From positions 682,479 through 746,478 of the forward strand of contig CM049321.1 in assembly GCA_026874595.1 (NCBI GenBank): 64,000 bases of DNA. The letters run 5' to 3'. The position numbers and the translations under genes are program-made. Shown piece after piece: positions 40,084 through 50,528 of the stretch. How positions within the stretch are numbered: position 1 is the stretch's first letter; every line of letters begins with the position of its first letter. A model generated the notes under the pieces. That model did no database searches, was not told where the DNA came from, and worked only from the letters and a program-made list of their open reading frames with translations. This DNA comes from Sipunculus nudus (lineage: Eukaryota; Annelida; Sipuncula; Golfingiida; Sipunculidae).

Positions 40084-41357
40084 ATGATCACTTCCCGAAC
40101 TGTAACGGTAACAGGGATACCGGCAAATGCTGATGAAACGGAATTAGTAGATTTTTTTTCACATCCATAGGACCAGTAGAACATGTCCTGTTAGTGAAAG
40201 AAAGCCATTCTAAGCTGTGTGCAGGACGAGGTTACATAGTCTTTGTAACACCCGAGTCTGTACAGAAAGCTTTAGATCAATTGTCAGGGGTGTCACTTCG
40301 CCAGTATACAAAATGTATATTGAGCTTATCTATCACAGAAAGTTCACATGCGGATGAGATAACCACCCTTATCAAATTGAATACTGTATTAACAGACCCG
40401 GTTGAGACACTTGTTTCTCAATTCGCCACATTAACCAGTGACCAAGTAGAGACACTTGTAGAGAGACTGGGAACAATGCAAAAACAGACGGGAGAAGTAA
40501 AGACTGAGCAGCTTACCTTTCGTCCCTCTCAGCCCTCATCTCAAACTCTTCCAAGGGTACCCTTGTTTTCCGGGGATGGAAAAGATGGGACCGGCTTTAG
40601 ACAGTGGGTGTATCATATTAGATGTCTAAAAAATACACAGGGCATGCATCCAGATAGTATCATGCAGGTCATTCGAAACTCTGTACGGGGTGTCGCTGCT
40701 GAAGCAGTATTAGTCATGGGTGAGATTGCTTCTCCCTCTGACGTCATAGAAAAGTTTGATACAATGTTTGGCAATGTTTTACGCCCCGAACAACTGCGTC
40801 AGCAGTTTTACTCTGCTGAACAGTTATAAAAAAAATCAGTAGTTTCATGGAGTTGTAGGATACAAAAACTTGTAGATTTAATAAAACAAGCTGAGGGTAT
40901 CTCTCCTACGGAAGTTGCAAAGATGCTATGCTCTAGGTTCTACTATGCGAAACGAGAGAATTTAATTAGCTCTTCAAAAAAATTTGATCTAGGAGCTGAT
41001 TTTAGTGAACTTCTCGCTGCCGCCTGCATGAAAGAAAATGCCCTTGATAAACATGAAACCACCGTTAAACCTGCGGCCAAAGCACATCAGGTTAACGCGT
41101 CTGTTGATAACACCCTATTACAGAAACTGTTAGATACTGTTTCCAAATTCGACAATCGGGTTGCTTCTCTAGAAAACAAAATAAGACCGCCTAGAGATAA
41201 TGCTTTCACAACAGCCCCACAAAAACAAAGAAATCGAACGAATGTCAACAAGTCAGAACCAATAAATAGACCTTTGTGTACAAGATGTAAATATAGATCA
41301 AACACGGTTGAAAATTGCCATGCCAAAAACGACATAACAGGTAAGCGTTTAAACTGA
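40084..41357 (+). pseudogene. Gag of element 2, with RRM-like N terminus
   Basis: Starts at ATG 40084. The first 80 or so codons resemble an RNA-recognition motif: an RNP2-like VTVTGIP and an RNP1-like GRGYIVFV with a helix between and VQKALDQL after. A similar fold is known at the N terminus of PNMA-type proteins, which derive from Ty3/Gypsy Gag. The Gag core follows (PLFSGDGKDGTGFRQWVYHI; SPSDVIEKFDTMFG). Lesions: one T apparently lost from the run at 40152-40159 (the frame closes at TAG 40168) and an in-frame TAA at 40827-40829, after which the same frame continues. The C-terminal zinc knuckle is C-x2-C-x4-N-x4-C: the expected His is Asn (AAC for CAC), so zinc binding would be impaired. 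Confidence 0.85.
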
Positions 41358-41386
41358 GAAACGCCCGTGTAGTTACTGAGTCGAAC

Positions 41387-41761
41387 ATGGGCAGTTTTAC
41401 TGAGACCCAGGGAACTGTGAGGGGTGGGCCACCTGTTTCAAGCGCTCCACTTGTTGGTAACATTGATAAGGTTAATGTTTTAGTTGAAGGCATAGAAGCC
41501 GTCGATCTGTTAGATACGGGGGCTCAGGTAACTACAATGTCTGAATCTTTCTCTTTCTATGATCAGCACTTTGCCCAAGTCCCTATTCAAACTGTTACAG
41601 AATTTTTGAAGGTAGATACGGTTAGTGGTGATTGTTTAAAGTTTCGAGGCATACTGGACCTAAATTTAGTCTTTCCCGACCTAAATTTAGAAGTCGCTGT
41701 ACCTGTGCTTGTGGTTACTGATACAGAATTTAATTCTGAGGTTCATTATAGGTACAAATGA
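41387..41761 (+). pseudogene. Protease region of element 2
   Basis: Aspartic protease core AVDLLDTGAQVTTMS. The frame is -1 relative to gag, consistent with frameshift expression of pol. It ends at TGA 41759-41761, where the RT frame (open from 41709) takes over in another phase, so a base has been gained or lost in the overlap. Confidence 0.85.
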
Positions 41762-43187
41762 AATAAATTTGTGCTTGGACCACAACAAGCATCAAACTAA
41801 GAAAGTGTCTACATCGTGGCAAGTGGCCTTTAAATGCCTCTCTACCATAGCAAAGCATTCCCTCAATGCTGATGGGAATGTTATTAACAGAAAACCTGTT
41901 AAGATAGCCCCACAGCAGAAATTGATTACCAATGGTAGCACTAGAGCACGGACCACGGGTGAGGTGTTAACTATCACTGAAATGAAAAGTCACCCTTCAT
42001 TACCCAATGGACTAGTAGTGACACCTATGTTAAAGTCTCTTGATTTATCTTCAGGATCATATCATCGAATAGCTGTTGAAGTTTACAATATGACTAAGGA
42101 TGACATAACTGTACCAGCTAAAACTGTGCTTTTTGCACTTCAGCGGGTCACTTTAGTTGATCCCCCCTTAGGGTGCGACTCGACAGAACAGTGCCTTGAT
42201 AATATACGGCTGGGTCAAGAGCTGTCAATCGAACAGATCTCTGATATCCGAGGTCTTTTTCGTAAATTCAGTCATATTTTCTCCACTGGAGATTTTGATC
42301 TTGGTAGAACTAATGTGGATAAACACAAAATGGTTCTTTATGATGACAGTCCTATCAAACAAAGACATAGACGAATACCACCCCATCTTTATGAGGGGGT
42401 TAGACAACATCTAAAAGACATGATGGGAAAGAACGTCATTAGACCTAGCAGTAGTCCATGGGCCTCTCCGATAGTTTTGGTACGCAAACCAGATTCAAGA
42501 TTACGGTTCTGCGTTGATTATCGAGCATTGAATGCCAGGACGGTAAGAGACGCCCATGCTCTACCGAGAATAGATGAAACCTTAGATTCCCTGGTAGGTG
42601 CATGCTTTTTCTCCTCCATTGACTTGAGAAAAGGGTACTGGCAGTTCCAAGTTGAGGAATCTGACAAAGCAAAGACGGCCTTTACGGTCGGTCCGCTAGG
42701 TTTATTTGAGTTTAACGTTAAGCCCTTCGGTCTTGTCTGTGCTCCTTCAACGTTTCAAAGAATTATGCAAACTACCATGGTGGATTTACATTTAAAGGAC
42801 TGTTTATTATATTTAGATGATATCATTGTCTTTTCCAAAACATTTGACGAACACTTAGAAAAGCTCGAAAAAGTGATCCGACGTCTAGAAAAGGCGGGAT
42901 TAAAAATCAATCCTTCAAAGTGTCAATTCCTCCAGCAAAAGGTAAAATACTTGGGTCATGTGGTGTCCAGAGATGGAATCCAAACTGACCCGGACAAAAT
43001 TTCTGTCTTAAAAGAATGGCCCGTCCCTACATCTGTGAAAGAGGTCCGAAAATTCCTGGGATTCGCGGGATTCTATAGGAAGTTCAAACATGGCTTTAGT
43101 GTAATTGCTAAACCCCTCCATAGTCTTTTAAAAGGGGATAAATCAGTTAAATCTACTTCCAAGAACCCCTCCTCTTATGTGGAATGA
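41709..43187 (+). CDS. Reverse transcriptase region of element 2 pol (partial)
   Basis: Long open frame of 492 codons. RT motifs in order: RFCVDYRALN, SSIDLRKGYWQFQV (catalytic Asp), KPFGLVCAPSTFQRIM, LLYLDDIIVFSK (YLDD box), KCQFLQQKVKYLGHVVS and FLGFAGFYRKF. The frame is lost near 43150: just beyond, another frame reads PLMWNEQHQKAFDEL, the normal start of the RNase H-proximal region. Confidence 0.92.
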   Translation: MWLLIQNLILRFIIGTNEINLCLDHNKHQTKKVSTSWQVAFKCLSTIAKHSLNADGNVINRKPVKIAPQQKLITNGSTRARTTGEVLTITEMKSHPSLPNGLVVTPMLKSLDLSSGSYHRIAVEVYNMTKDDITVPAKTVLFALQRVTLVDPPLGCDSTEQCLDNIRLGQELSIEQISDIRGLFRKFSHIFSTGDFDLGRTNVDKHKMVLYDDSPIKQRHRRIPPHLYEGVRQHLKDMMGKNVIRPSSSPWASPIVLVRKPDSRLRFCVDYRALNARTVRDAHALPRIDETLDSLVGACFFSSIDLRKGYWQFQVEESDKAKTAFTVGPLGLFEFNVKPFGLVCAPSTFQRIMQTTMVDLHLKDCLLYLDDIIVFSKTFDEHLEKLEKVIRRLEKAGLKINPSKCQFLQQKVKYLGHVVSRDGIQTDPDKISVLKEWPVPTSVKEVRKFLGFAGFYRKFKHGFSVIAKPLHSLLKGDKSVKSTSKNPSSYVE

Positions 43188-43241
43188 GCAACATCAAAAG
43201 GCTTTTGATGAACTAATTGAAAACTGACCTCTGCTCCTCTC

Positions 43242-44010
43242 TTGGCCTTTGCAGATTTCAGTTTACCCTTTATTTTGCATACAGATGCCTCACGTGACGG
43301 CATTGCTGTCATTCTTTATCAAAATCAAAATGGTACGAAACGGCCGATAGCGTACGCTAGTCGGATTTGTCTCCCTCCGAGGCCAGATATACTACCCACA
43401 AACTTGATTTCCTCGCTCTTAAGTGGGCGATAACAAGTTCAAAGACTATCTGTACGGAGCAGAATACATAGTACGGACTGATAATAATCCGTTAACGTAC
43501 ATTCTTTCATCTGCTAAGTTAGACGCTACAGGGCAAAGATGGCAGTCAGAATTGGCCGATTTCAATTTCTCTGTTCAATACAGGTCGGGGAAACGTAATG
43601 TCGACGCTGACGCCCTTTCGCGATTACCCCGTAAATCTAACTTAGACGAGTCTACAGACACTCGCGCAGCAGGGATTGTAAAAGCAGTCTGTACATGTCA
43701 CACCGTACCTGGTTTTATAGAATGTCTCTCAATCAGCCCCCTCATGCCCGTTGGTCTATCAATCGGAAATGCATGTTCCTCAGTAGACCTTAAAAAAGAA
43801 CAGTTAACGGATGTCTCTTTAAAACCAATCATCGGCCTTCTCAAAGATAACAAGAGAATAACGGTTCAGGAGATGCAAAACAGAGATACTCGCATGCTCT
43901 TTCTAGGCCGTAAACATCTCATTTTAAAGAACGGGACGTTGTACCGAAGAACAATTGTCAATGGACCATCGAATTTCAGGTTGTGGTGCCAGAAAAGCTC
44001 AGACCATTAG
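43242..44010 (+). pseudogene. RNase H region of element 2 pol
   Basis: Two overlapping frames. The first (43242-43433) carries ILHTDASRDGIAVILYQ and RPIAYASR, the second (from 43423) FKDYLYGAEYIVRTDNNPLTYIL and KRNVDADALSRLP. Together they hold the Asp residues of gypsy RNase H, but the ELLAV-like segment between them is damaged by a frameshift at about 43430. Confidence 0.88.
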
Positions 44011-45409
44011 CAATGAAAGGGATACATGATGATGTAGGCCACCTTGGTCAAAATAGGTCACTTCAGTTGGCCAGGGAAAAGTTTTATTGGCCGACAATGG
44101 CCAAAGACATTAAAGATCATGTAGCTACTTGCCCACGGTGTCTTAGAAGAAAAAGTTGTTCAATTCACCAAACAGCCCCTCTGATTCCAATCAATTGTAG
44201 CCAACCTCTTGAATTGTTATGTATCGAGTTCTTGACACTTGATGCTGCAAAAGGTGGAATCGAAGACGTCCTTATTATTACAGACTGTTTCACCAGGTAT
44301 GCACAGGCTATACCCTGTAAGGGACAGAAAGCCAAGCTAACCGCCAAACTTCTATGGGAAAGGTTTGTTATTCACTATGGATTTCCGTTACGAATTCTCA
44401 GGGGAGAAATTTTGAGTCTAAGGTAATAAGGAACCTATGTGACCTAGCCGGAATAAAGAAATCCAGAACAACCCCGTACCATCCCATGGAGAATGGTCAA
44501 ACTGAACGGTTCAATAGAACACTTAAAAACATGTTAGGTACCCTAGAGACTGAGCAAAAATCCCAATGGCCTAATTACATTCAAACTCTGGTGCATGCGT
44601 ATTACTGTACACAAAACGACGCCACAGGCTTTAGTCCATTTTTCTTAATGTACGGAAGGCATCCAAGGTTACCAACAGATATGGTTTTTGGTACCATGGA
44701 AAACCGTCAGAATCCATCTGTCGAGACCTATGATAAATTTGTGACAGAGTTGCGTGACAAATTGTCAGTAGCGTACAAAATAGCTCAGGACAGGTCTCAA
44801 CAGTCTAAACTTCACCACAAATCTCGTTATGATAGCAGAGTAAAGGGAGCTACGATCCAGGTTGGAGACAGGGTTTTAGTTAGAAAGCTGGGTCAGATAG
44901 GAAAACACAAACTTGACGATTTTTGGGAACAACATAGCTATATTGTTGTAGATCAACCGAATGTAGATATCCCAGTGTATAAGGTGAAGCAGGAATATGA
45001 TGGGCAAGCTAAGCTTCTGCACAGAAATTTGCTTTTACCCATTAGTAATTTACCCTTTCCTGATTCAGGTTTAAAATGCCCTGTAGATTCCCCTGAATCC
45101 CCCTCTGAAAGTGAATCTGAAGACACTTCTGATGAGGAGGCATATCTGGTTTCGGTGCCCATACCGAGAGTTATTCCAACAGAACCACAAGTCGATCAAA
45201 ATGATATGCCTTATACTGATGAACTAAGGAGCAGTTGTAGTAGTCATCCTGATCAAGATGCCTCGCATAATGATACTGAAATGTTACCCAGTATAAATGA
45301 CGATGAGTCCTCATATCAGTCAGAAAACTCCAACCAAACTCGCCCCACACCGCCACCGTTGCGTAGGTCACAAAGAGAACGTCGTCCTCCAGAAATGTAT
45401 ACGCCATGA
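43983..45409 (+). pseudogene. Integrase and C-terminal region of element 2 pol
   Basis: HHCC finger: GIHDDVGHLGQNRS and CPRCLRRKS. First catalytic Asp region LLCIEFLTLDAAKGG, then IITDCFTRYAQAI. The frame breaks at about 44400: the bases that should encode the second catalytic Asp ahead of GRNFE appear deleted. The following frame (44354-45409) resumes with NFESKVIRNLC and TPYHPMENGQTERFNRTL, keeping the Glu. The C terminus ends in an acidic, Ser-rich tail and a basic Arg-rich stretch; no chromodomain seen. Integration activity would be lost. Confidence 0.88.
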
Positions 45410-45470
45410 ACAATTAGCGTTCCACAATACTTAAGTTTTATTAGATAATTGTCGAGGACGACAATTTTTC

Positions 45471-45484
45471 GGGAGGGAGGAGGA
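45471..45484 (+). other. Polypurine tract of element 2
   Basis: gggagggaggagga lies directly before the 3' LTR start (tgtaacgg). Confidence 0.85.
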
Positions 45485-45803
45485 TGTAACGGTTCGTTCA
45501 ATATAGGCACCTTATCATCAATTTTGTACCCTTTATATATTATCACTCATAGGCTCTATTATTTTTTTTTGTACAGTGGCCATATCGCTGGCCATTTCAT
45601 TGTTTCGCTGATCATACTTGCTTGCAAACCAGTTCCACTCCCGGGGACCGGTTCTCGTTATCATGAACTATTGTAATGAACGGGTGAAATAGAGCGGAAA
45701 GTTGTGGTCACCGCGAATGCTCAGGACGAACTGTCCAGGAGATTCAGACCAGCGCTGACTCTCCCTGTAGGCAGTTCGTCTACAGATATTTCTTATATTC
45801 AGG
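45485..45803 (+). repeat. 3' LTR of element 2, truncated
   Basis: Matches the first 318 bases of the 5' LTR with about six substitutions, then stops after ttcaggta, the same point at which the 5' LTR is interrupted. The remaining part of the LTR, with its GTTACA end, was not found downstream. Confidence 0.85.
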
Positions 45804-45905
45804 TATTCACCCATTTGTAACGGGTAAATATGAAAACCAGTCCGAATGTGACTTCGAACCCCTAACCTGTGACACACAAGTCAGACGTTCTACCGCTTCG
45901 CCAAT
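45804..45905 (-). mobile_element. tRNA-derived SINE (or tRNA pseudogene)
   Basis: On the minus strand the sequence has an A box (tggcgaagcgg at about 45902) and a B box (ggttcgaagtc at about 45858) at the spacing of a pol III promoter, with tRNA-like sequence between. The acceptor stem and a clean cloverleaf are not evident, and non-tRNA sequence continues to the truncated LTR, so a SINE is more likely than a working tRNA gene. Confidence 0.6.
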
Positions 45906-46179
45906 AAAGAAAGCTTCACTAGCAAGGCCCGTAGGAACGCTTTTGATGTTTTAAATCTTTCAGCGACCTTTTTTTTCTGTTCAGATTTGTTTCATATATT
46001 TGAACACCTTCAAAACTTGAGAATAATTTCATCCTGATGCAAAGGCGCATAATTATTTTGTGAACAGAGGCTCATATTGCAGAGGACAGTATCTTCCGTG
46101 TATGTAAGCCATTTATTCATTATTATTACTTTTTTCACTGTAATCTAAAGTAACAAGTGGTTAACGTAAATAGACAGAG

Positions 46180-46566
46180 GCTCAAAGGAATTACACCGTG
46201 TGCTTCGTTGCCATGAAGACCGACCTTTCATCGGTGCACGTCCCAGTACCATTTGATGCTTTGATCATCGATTATTACTGGAGTACTGTAAGACACGAGT
46301 TTACGGCACCTGTTAGCGGTTTCTACCACATAAGCATCAGTGCTTCCATATCAGGAACAGAAGGAGTGAGTCTTCACCTGATCGGACCAAACGGCCTTAT
46401 AGCAAGTTTAACCAGCAACTCAACCGGTTACGGAATGACATTCTCAAAACAAACCAGTCGGGACATAGTTACCCACTTATCTCAGGAGCACACACTTAGC
46501 GTTGAGAGTGAAACGAATCTTCAAAGCGGTGCCGGCTTGAAATTTCCTATACGACGTTTGAACTAG
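46180..46566 (+). pseudogene. C1q-like domain exon (probably frameshifted at the end)
   Basis: The frame around 46183-46566 encodes a globular C1q domain: CFVAMKTDLSS, HEFTAPVSGFYHISISAS (matching the family signature F-x-x-P-x-x-G-x-Y), then VSLHLIGPNG and a Gly-rich end. These domains assemble as trimers and act in innate immunity in molluscs, where the family is large. The frame closes at TAG 46564-46566. One base away another frame continues YTTFELDNVFGFNSTVF and stops at about 46602, which looks like the normal last strand, so a one-base loss or gain near 46544 is likely. Upstream exons, such as a signal peptide, were not found. Confidence 0.72.
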
Positions 46567-46609
46567 ACAACGTCTTTGGATTCAACTCTACTGTATTTTG
46601 AGCAGCTTC

Positions 46610-47380
46610 AAATAAATCAGAAGAAACCGCCGGATTGTTCAACCTCGTATGTACCCATTATTTTTCTGCGAATGGATTAGCATAATATTATAATGCATAT
46701 TTTTCCTGATGTTTCCTGATATTTCCTGATAACACCATTTGATTAAAATGCTTATGTTCACGCAGACTTTCCGTTGTAAGTCCTTTAGTTAGCAAATAAT
46801 AGTACACAGACTTTAGGTATTTTTTGTTCAAATTGAATGCCTTAAATACAATTAGTCATGTTTAAGAATATATTTGCGGCAGGCTTAATGTATTAAACCA
46901 ATTTCACTTCTTCGGTATATAAGACATTGTGCATTCTAAACCATGGCCATCCAGTAGACAAGTATGTGTCTCTGAAAAACACATCATCATTCTCAAAGTC
47001 GAATTTCACTACTGAATCAGTGGCTTTATGAATGTGTTCTTCAAGCTTATTTAAACTTAGGACCTCTTTACGATATGATAAACATATTTGTATATACTTC
47101 AGTTTTATTCGGTCTTATTTGTAATTGGATCCAGTTTTTGTGCAGGCATGTTGTTAACTACTGATTATCATTTGGTTAATAGATGGTACAGATATGGTAC
47201 TAAAGGATGATATACATTAATGGTGTTCTTATGTTAGCAATTATTTCATATTATGTAATGAAAGGTTCCCATTTATCTCTAAATCATACGCATATACATT
47301 TCTTTCGGTGAACTAAGCCACGTATTGAATATATGTGAATCACTGTGAAGCTTACGTTTTGGTCGGAAAGCATTGTTAGT
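46610..47380. other. AT-rich intergenic DNA
   Basis: Between the C1q-like exon and the third lectin gene. No coding frame or repeat of note. Confidence 0.45.
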
Positions 47381-47381
47381 G

Positions 47382-49468
47382 ATGAAACTGCAAAGATTCG
47401 TCGCTTTCATATTTTCACTCTCGGTGCAGTTGGTTCATGATGGATCGATGTTGCAAGGTATGTATGTCTTGATAACCTTTTATTATAAAGAGTTAATCCC
47501 CTTTCGGCTAGACATGCACCTTACCACATATATGTTCAGTAATTCGATCCCACGTATTTTGTTTATATAAACTGACTCTATCAATTATTAAAGACGATTC
47601 ATATATCCATTTACCAGCAAATGAGTAACATTTTAGAACTAGTTACTCACATTTACGACAATGAATTTTCTAACGGTCCAGTAAATGTTTTTCAATATTT
47701 ACATCAAATTTGTGTAAATGTTATAACACATTTTGTATAATCGTGTGGATTTGTGGTATAATATGTGTGATAAATTTTCCCACTTATGATAAAAGTTTTA
47801 CCTAGGTGATTATACGTATCACGGCAAGATGAATGTATCACGGTTCTTGATTCCTGTACTGTAAACGAAGCCACAAACATTTCCTTTCATTATTCGAACT
47901 TCAAAATATAACTGCTGTACGTGGAACAAATGCCAATATAATCTGAGCTCGGTGTGGACTAATTTAAGCTTGCTCGACGAAAATGTATGGTACTGGGGCA
48001 ACGGGACCAAATACAGTAGTTATGTTTAAATTAAACAAAAGTATCTTAACCGTATTGTGTAAGTGTTTTTTTGTTTGTCGAAATTTGTAACATATGTATG
48101 ATAAGTGTTAATGACATGGTAAAACCAAGATATATTCTGAATTTATCTGTTGTATTTTAGCCTTTATGTCATTTAAGCGTTTATTCCTGACATGTTTCAG
48201 ACGAGTCAGTAAAGACAGACAATGTTATGTACGCATCAGTCAGAGACAATGAAATATTCCCACTTCGTGCGAGACAAAGGTTCATGGAATCGCATGCGAA
48301 TCCAAAGATAGATATATAATTAACATACATGTTGTTAGGTTGAAAACAAGCTAGTTAAGCCTTACAGTAATCTATATCTTGCTTGTCAGCGGCATTTTAT
48401 GTTTATATCCGAATCAAAATTACACTGGTCACAGTGAATACAGGGGTGCCAAGACTATGTTGCTATCCATGGTGGTACATTTCTCTGTGAGAATACACAG
48501 GATGAAGTAATTAAAAGAAAATGCAACATGCAAGGTCGAAATCCTAATGAAAACAAAATTATTTCAGACAAGGGAAGTTTTTTGGGTTTTTTTTTTGGGG
48601 GGGGGGGAATTTATCTCTTCTCGGACATTAGATTGTAGGCGCTGCGGACATAATTGTCCTGAGGGCAATATGCCGAAACCTTATGTGTAAATATCGTTTG
48701 CCAAAAAAAACTATTAGGGATACAAGTGCGGCTAAGAATCAGACATTTGCTGCCAAGTCTGCGTCTGAAATCGGAGATGCATTGGCATCTTCCAGCTGCT
48801 TTGAAGGCTTGTTTGGTTTAAATCGGGGTTTCTGGATGTATGGGTTACCGTTAGAAGGTAGGAAAACAAAGGCTGCCTAACCTGGTATGCAATGCCTGTA
48901 AAATAAATGCAATCGTTCATGAATAAATTTCACCTGGGGATACATAAAACACGTCGCTAAAATACTTAAACATATAAAGTGGATGAAATAAAGTTGTGTC
49001 TGCTTTAATACTGAATGGATCATTATATAACGTCGTTTTGATGATGTGGATAAATTACAGCTGTCTGACAACAAACAAAGTACTATATTTAGGTTTGCAA
49101 TTATGTGTAAATTAGAATCAATAATTATAAATGACGAAATGAGACATTTTGCTTGTCTTTGCTTGTTACTTTACCCTGTTATTTGTTTTATTATAATACT
49201 TTGCCAGACGCCTTTAACGCTGTAATAGTTCCCCTCATTATTAATGTTTTCCCTTCTGTTAATAAATTTTATTGCCGATATATTTTCTCTTTTCAGGACT
49301 TGATATTTCTGACCTTTTAATGTCAAGATTCCAAAACAAAAGCGGTGTTATATGATATCTATGGACGAGAATACATTGTCTCTTATTTATGCTTCATGCG
49401 ATGAAACACGAGAAACACTTTGTTTTATCAGAGAGTAAAATATACATGATTTTTTTTCTTCATTGCGG

Positions 49469-49523
<55 letters not shown>

Positions 49524-49990
49524 AGGTTATATACTGCACTGGAGGATGTAAAGTTTTTACATATGTCATATATGCTGTCCTTTTATACTCAGATAAACAT
49601 GGTCTAACGCTCGAAACAACTGACCTAGTCACAACAGGTACCATTCTTTAAAGCGCTATTGATTGTGTGGAATGTGTCAATGTTTGTGTTTTGTTAGCCG
49701 CATGGAATAAAACATAGTAGCTTCATGTAAATTATGTGATGTATGGGAATATATATAACATTTATACTTTTACCTTTCCTTGATATGAACACTTGCAATT
49801 GATTTGTATTATTATTGAGATACAAGTGACGAAGAAACTGATAGATGGACACTGTAAAGGCCAGTAAACCGACTGACTCATCAATGGGGATGCTTATTGC
49901 TTTGGTAGTTATCGTTACTATAGCCAGTGCGGTTGGAATACAATGCCTGTCAATCGAGCTATATGACTGTATTCCAAATAAGGAAAGAAG
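47382..49990 (+). pseudogene. Two-CTLD membrane lectin gene, third copy, decayed
   Basis: Signal exon 47382-47457 (MKLQRFVAFIFSLSVQL, donor gtatgt, phase 1); CTLD1 exons 47806-48015 (YTYHG, VWYWGNGTKYS) and 48201-48307; linker plus CTLD2 start 48632-48857 (CRRCGHNCPEG; CFEGLFGL); CTLD2 end 49297-49434 (ASCDETRETLCF); a 45-base linker exon 49593-49637 (HGLTLETTDLVTT); and an exon near 49820-49990 with a membrane span (GMLIALVVIVTIASAVGI). Splice signals and phase-1 junctions are largely kept. Lesions: TAA early in the first CTLD exon, donor GT changed to AT after 48307, TAG-type stops and a length misfit in the third, TGA in the fourth, and a frame change before the membrane span. It therefore records a membrane-anchored form of the same family. 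Confidence 0.72.
49471..49520. repeat. (TA)n microsatellite
   Basis: About 50 bases of TA in an intron of the lectin pseudogene. Confidence 0.95.
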
Positions 49991-50528
49991 GTACGTAAAC
50001 ATGATAGGAATCAAGTCAATCATAGGCCAAACAGTTTTTTTTTTTTATTTACACTTATACCGTGCTAGAAATTGGCAGAAAAAGATTGTTATGTCTTACT
50101 GGGGTTGAAAAGAACAGTTGGCAAACACAAAAAAATAGAATCCAGTAACAATTGACATAATCACTAAATTCTCTAACATTAAAAACCATTATCCCTTCAA
50201 TTGTCTTGATAATTATGGCTTATGTTCTCAATGTAATACACCATCTATAGCATTTATAATTCATTGTTTCAGCATATCAGCTTTAACATTAATCATACGG
50301 GTTATCAATCATAAATCTTACTTGAATCCTAGTACTTTTAACTAAAACAAAGAAGTTCCACTTAAACAACACAATGTACTTTAGTCCTTCAGAACATGAA
50401 GAAAATACCTCTCCCATAACGATTCTTAGTGTCGAATTTGACACTACCCAACTAGGTCTTTCAACAGAATGTCACCAGGTTTACATCAAATTGACTTCAT
50501 GTGTCGTCATTGCACGGGTCTTGGCAGG

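Larger units (their letters stand above)
38095..45803 (+). mobile_element. Ty3/Gypsy-type LTR retrotransposon, decayed (element 2)
   Basis: Plus-strand element with 5' LTR 38095-38931, primer-binding site at 38934, leader, gag, protease, RT, RNase H, integrase, purine tract 45471-45484 and a truncated 3' LTR 45485-45803. LTR ends are inverted TGTAAC...GTTACA. The common 318 bases of the two LTRs differ at about six positions plus a T-run length change, so this insertion is older than element 1. Coding lesions: a frameshift in gag (T run near 40152), an in-frame TAA at 40827, and frameshifts near 41740, 43150, 43430 and 44400. It separates two plus-strand lectin pseudogenes. Relationship to the bivalve Steamer-like group is plausible but not tested. 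Confidence 0.93.

Noticed and set aside
45804-45905. Functional tRNA gene on the minus strand
   Set aside because: A and B boxes are present but the acceptor stem does not pair cleanly and a SINE-like body follows.
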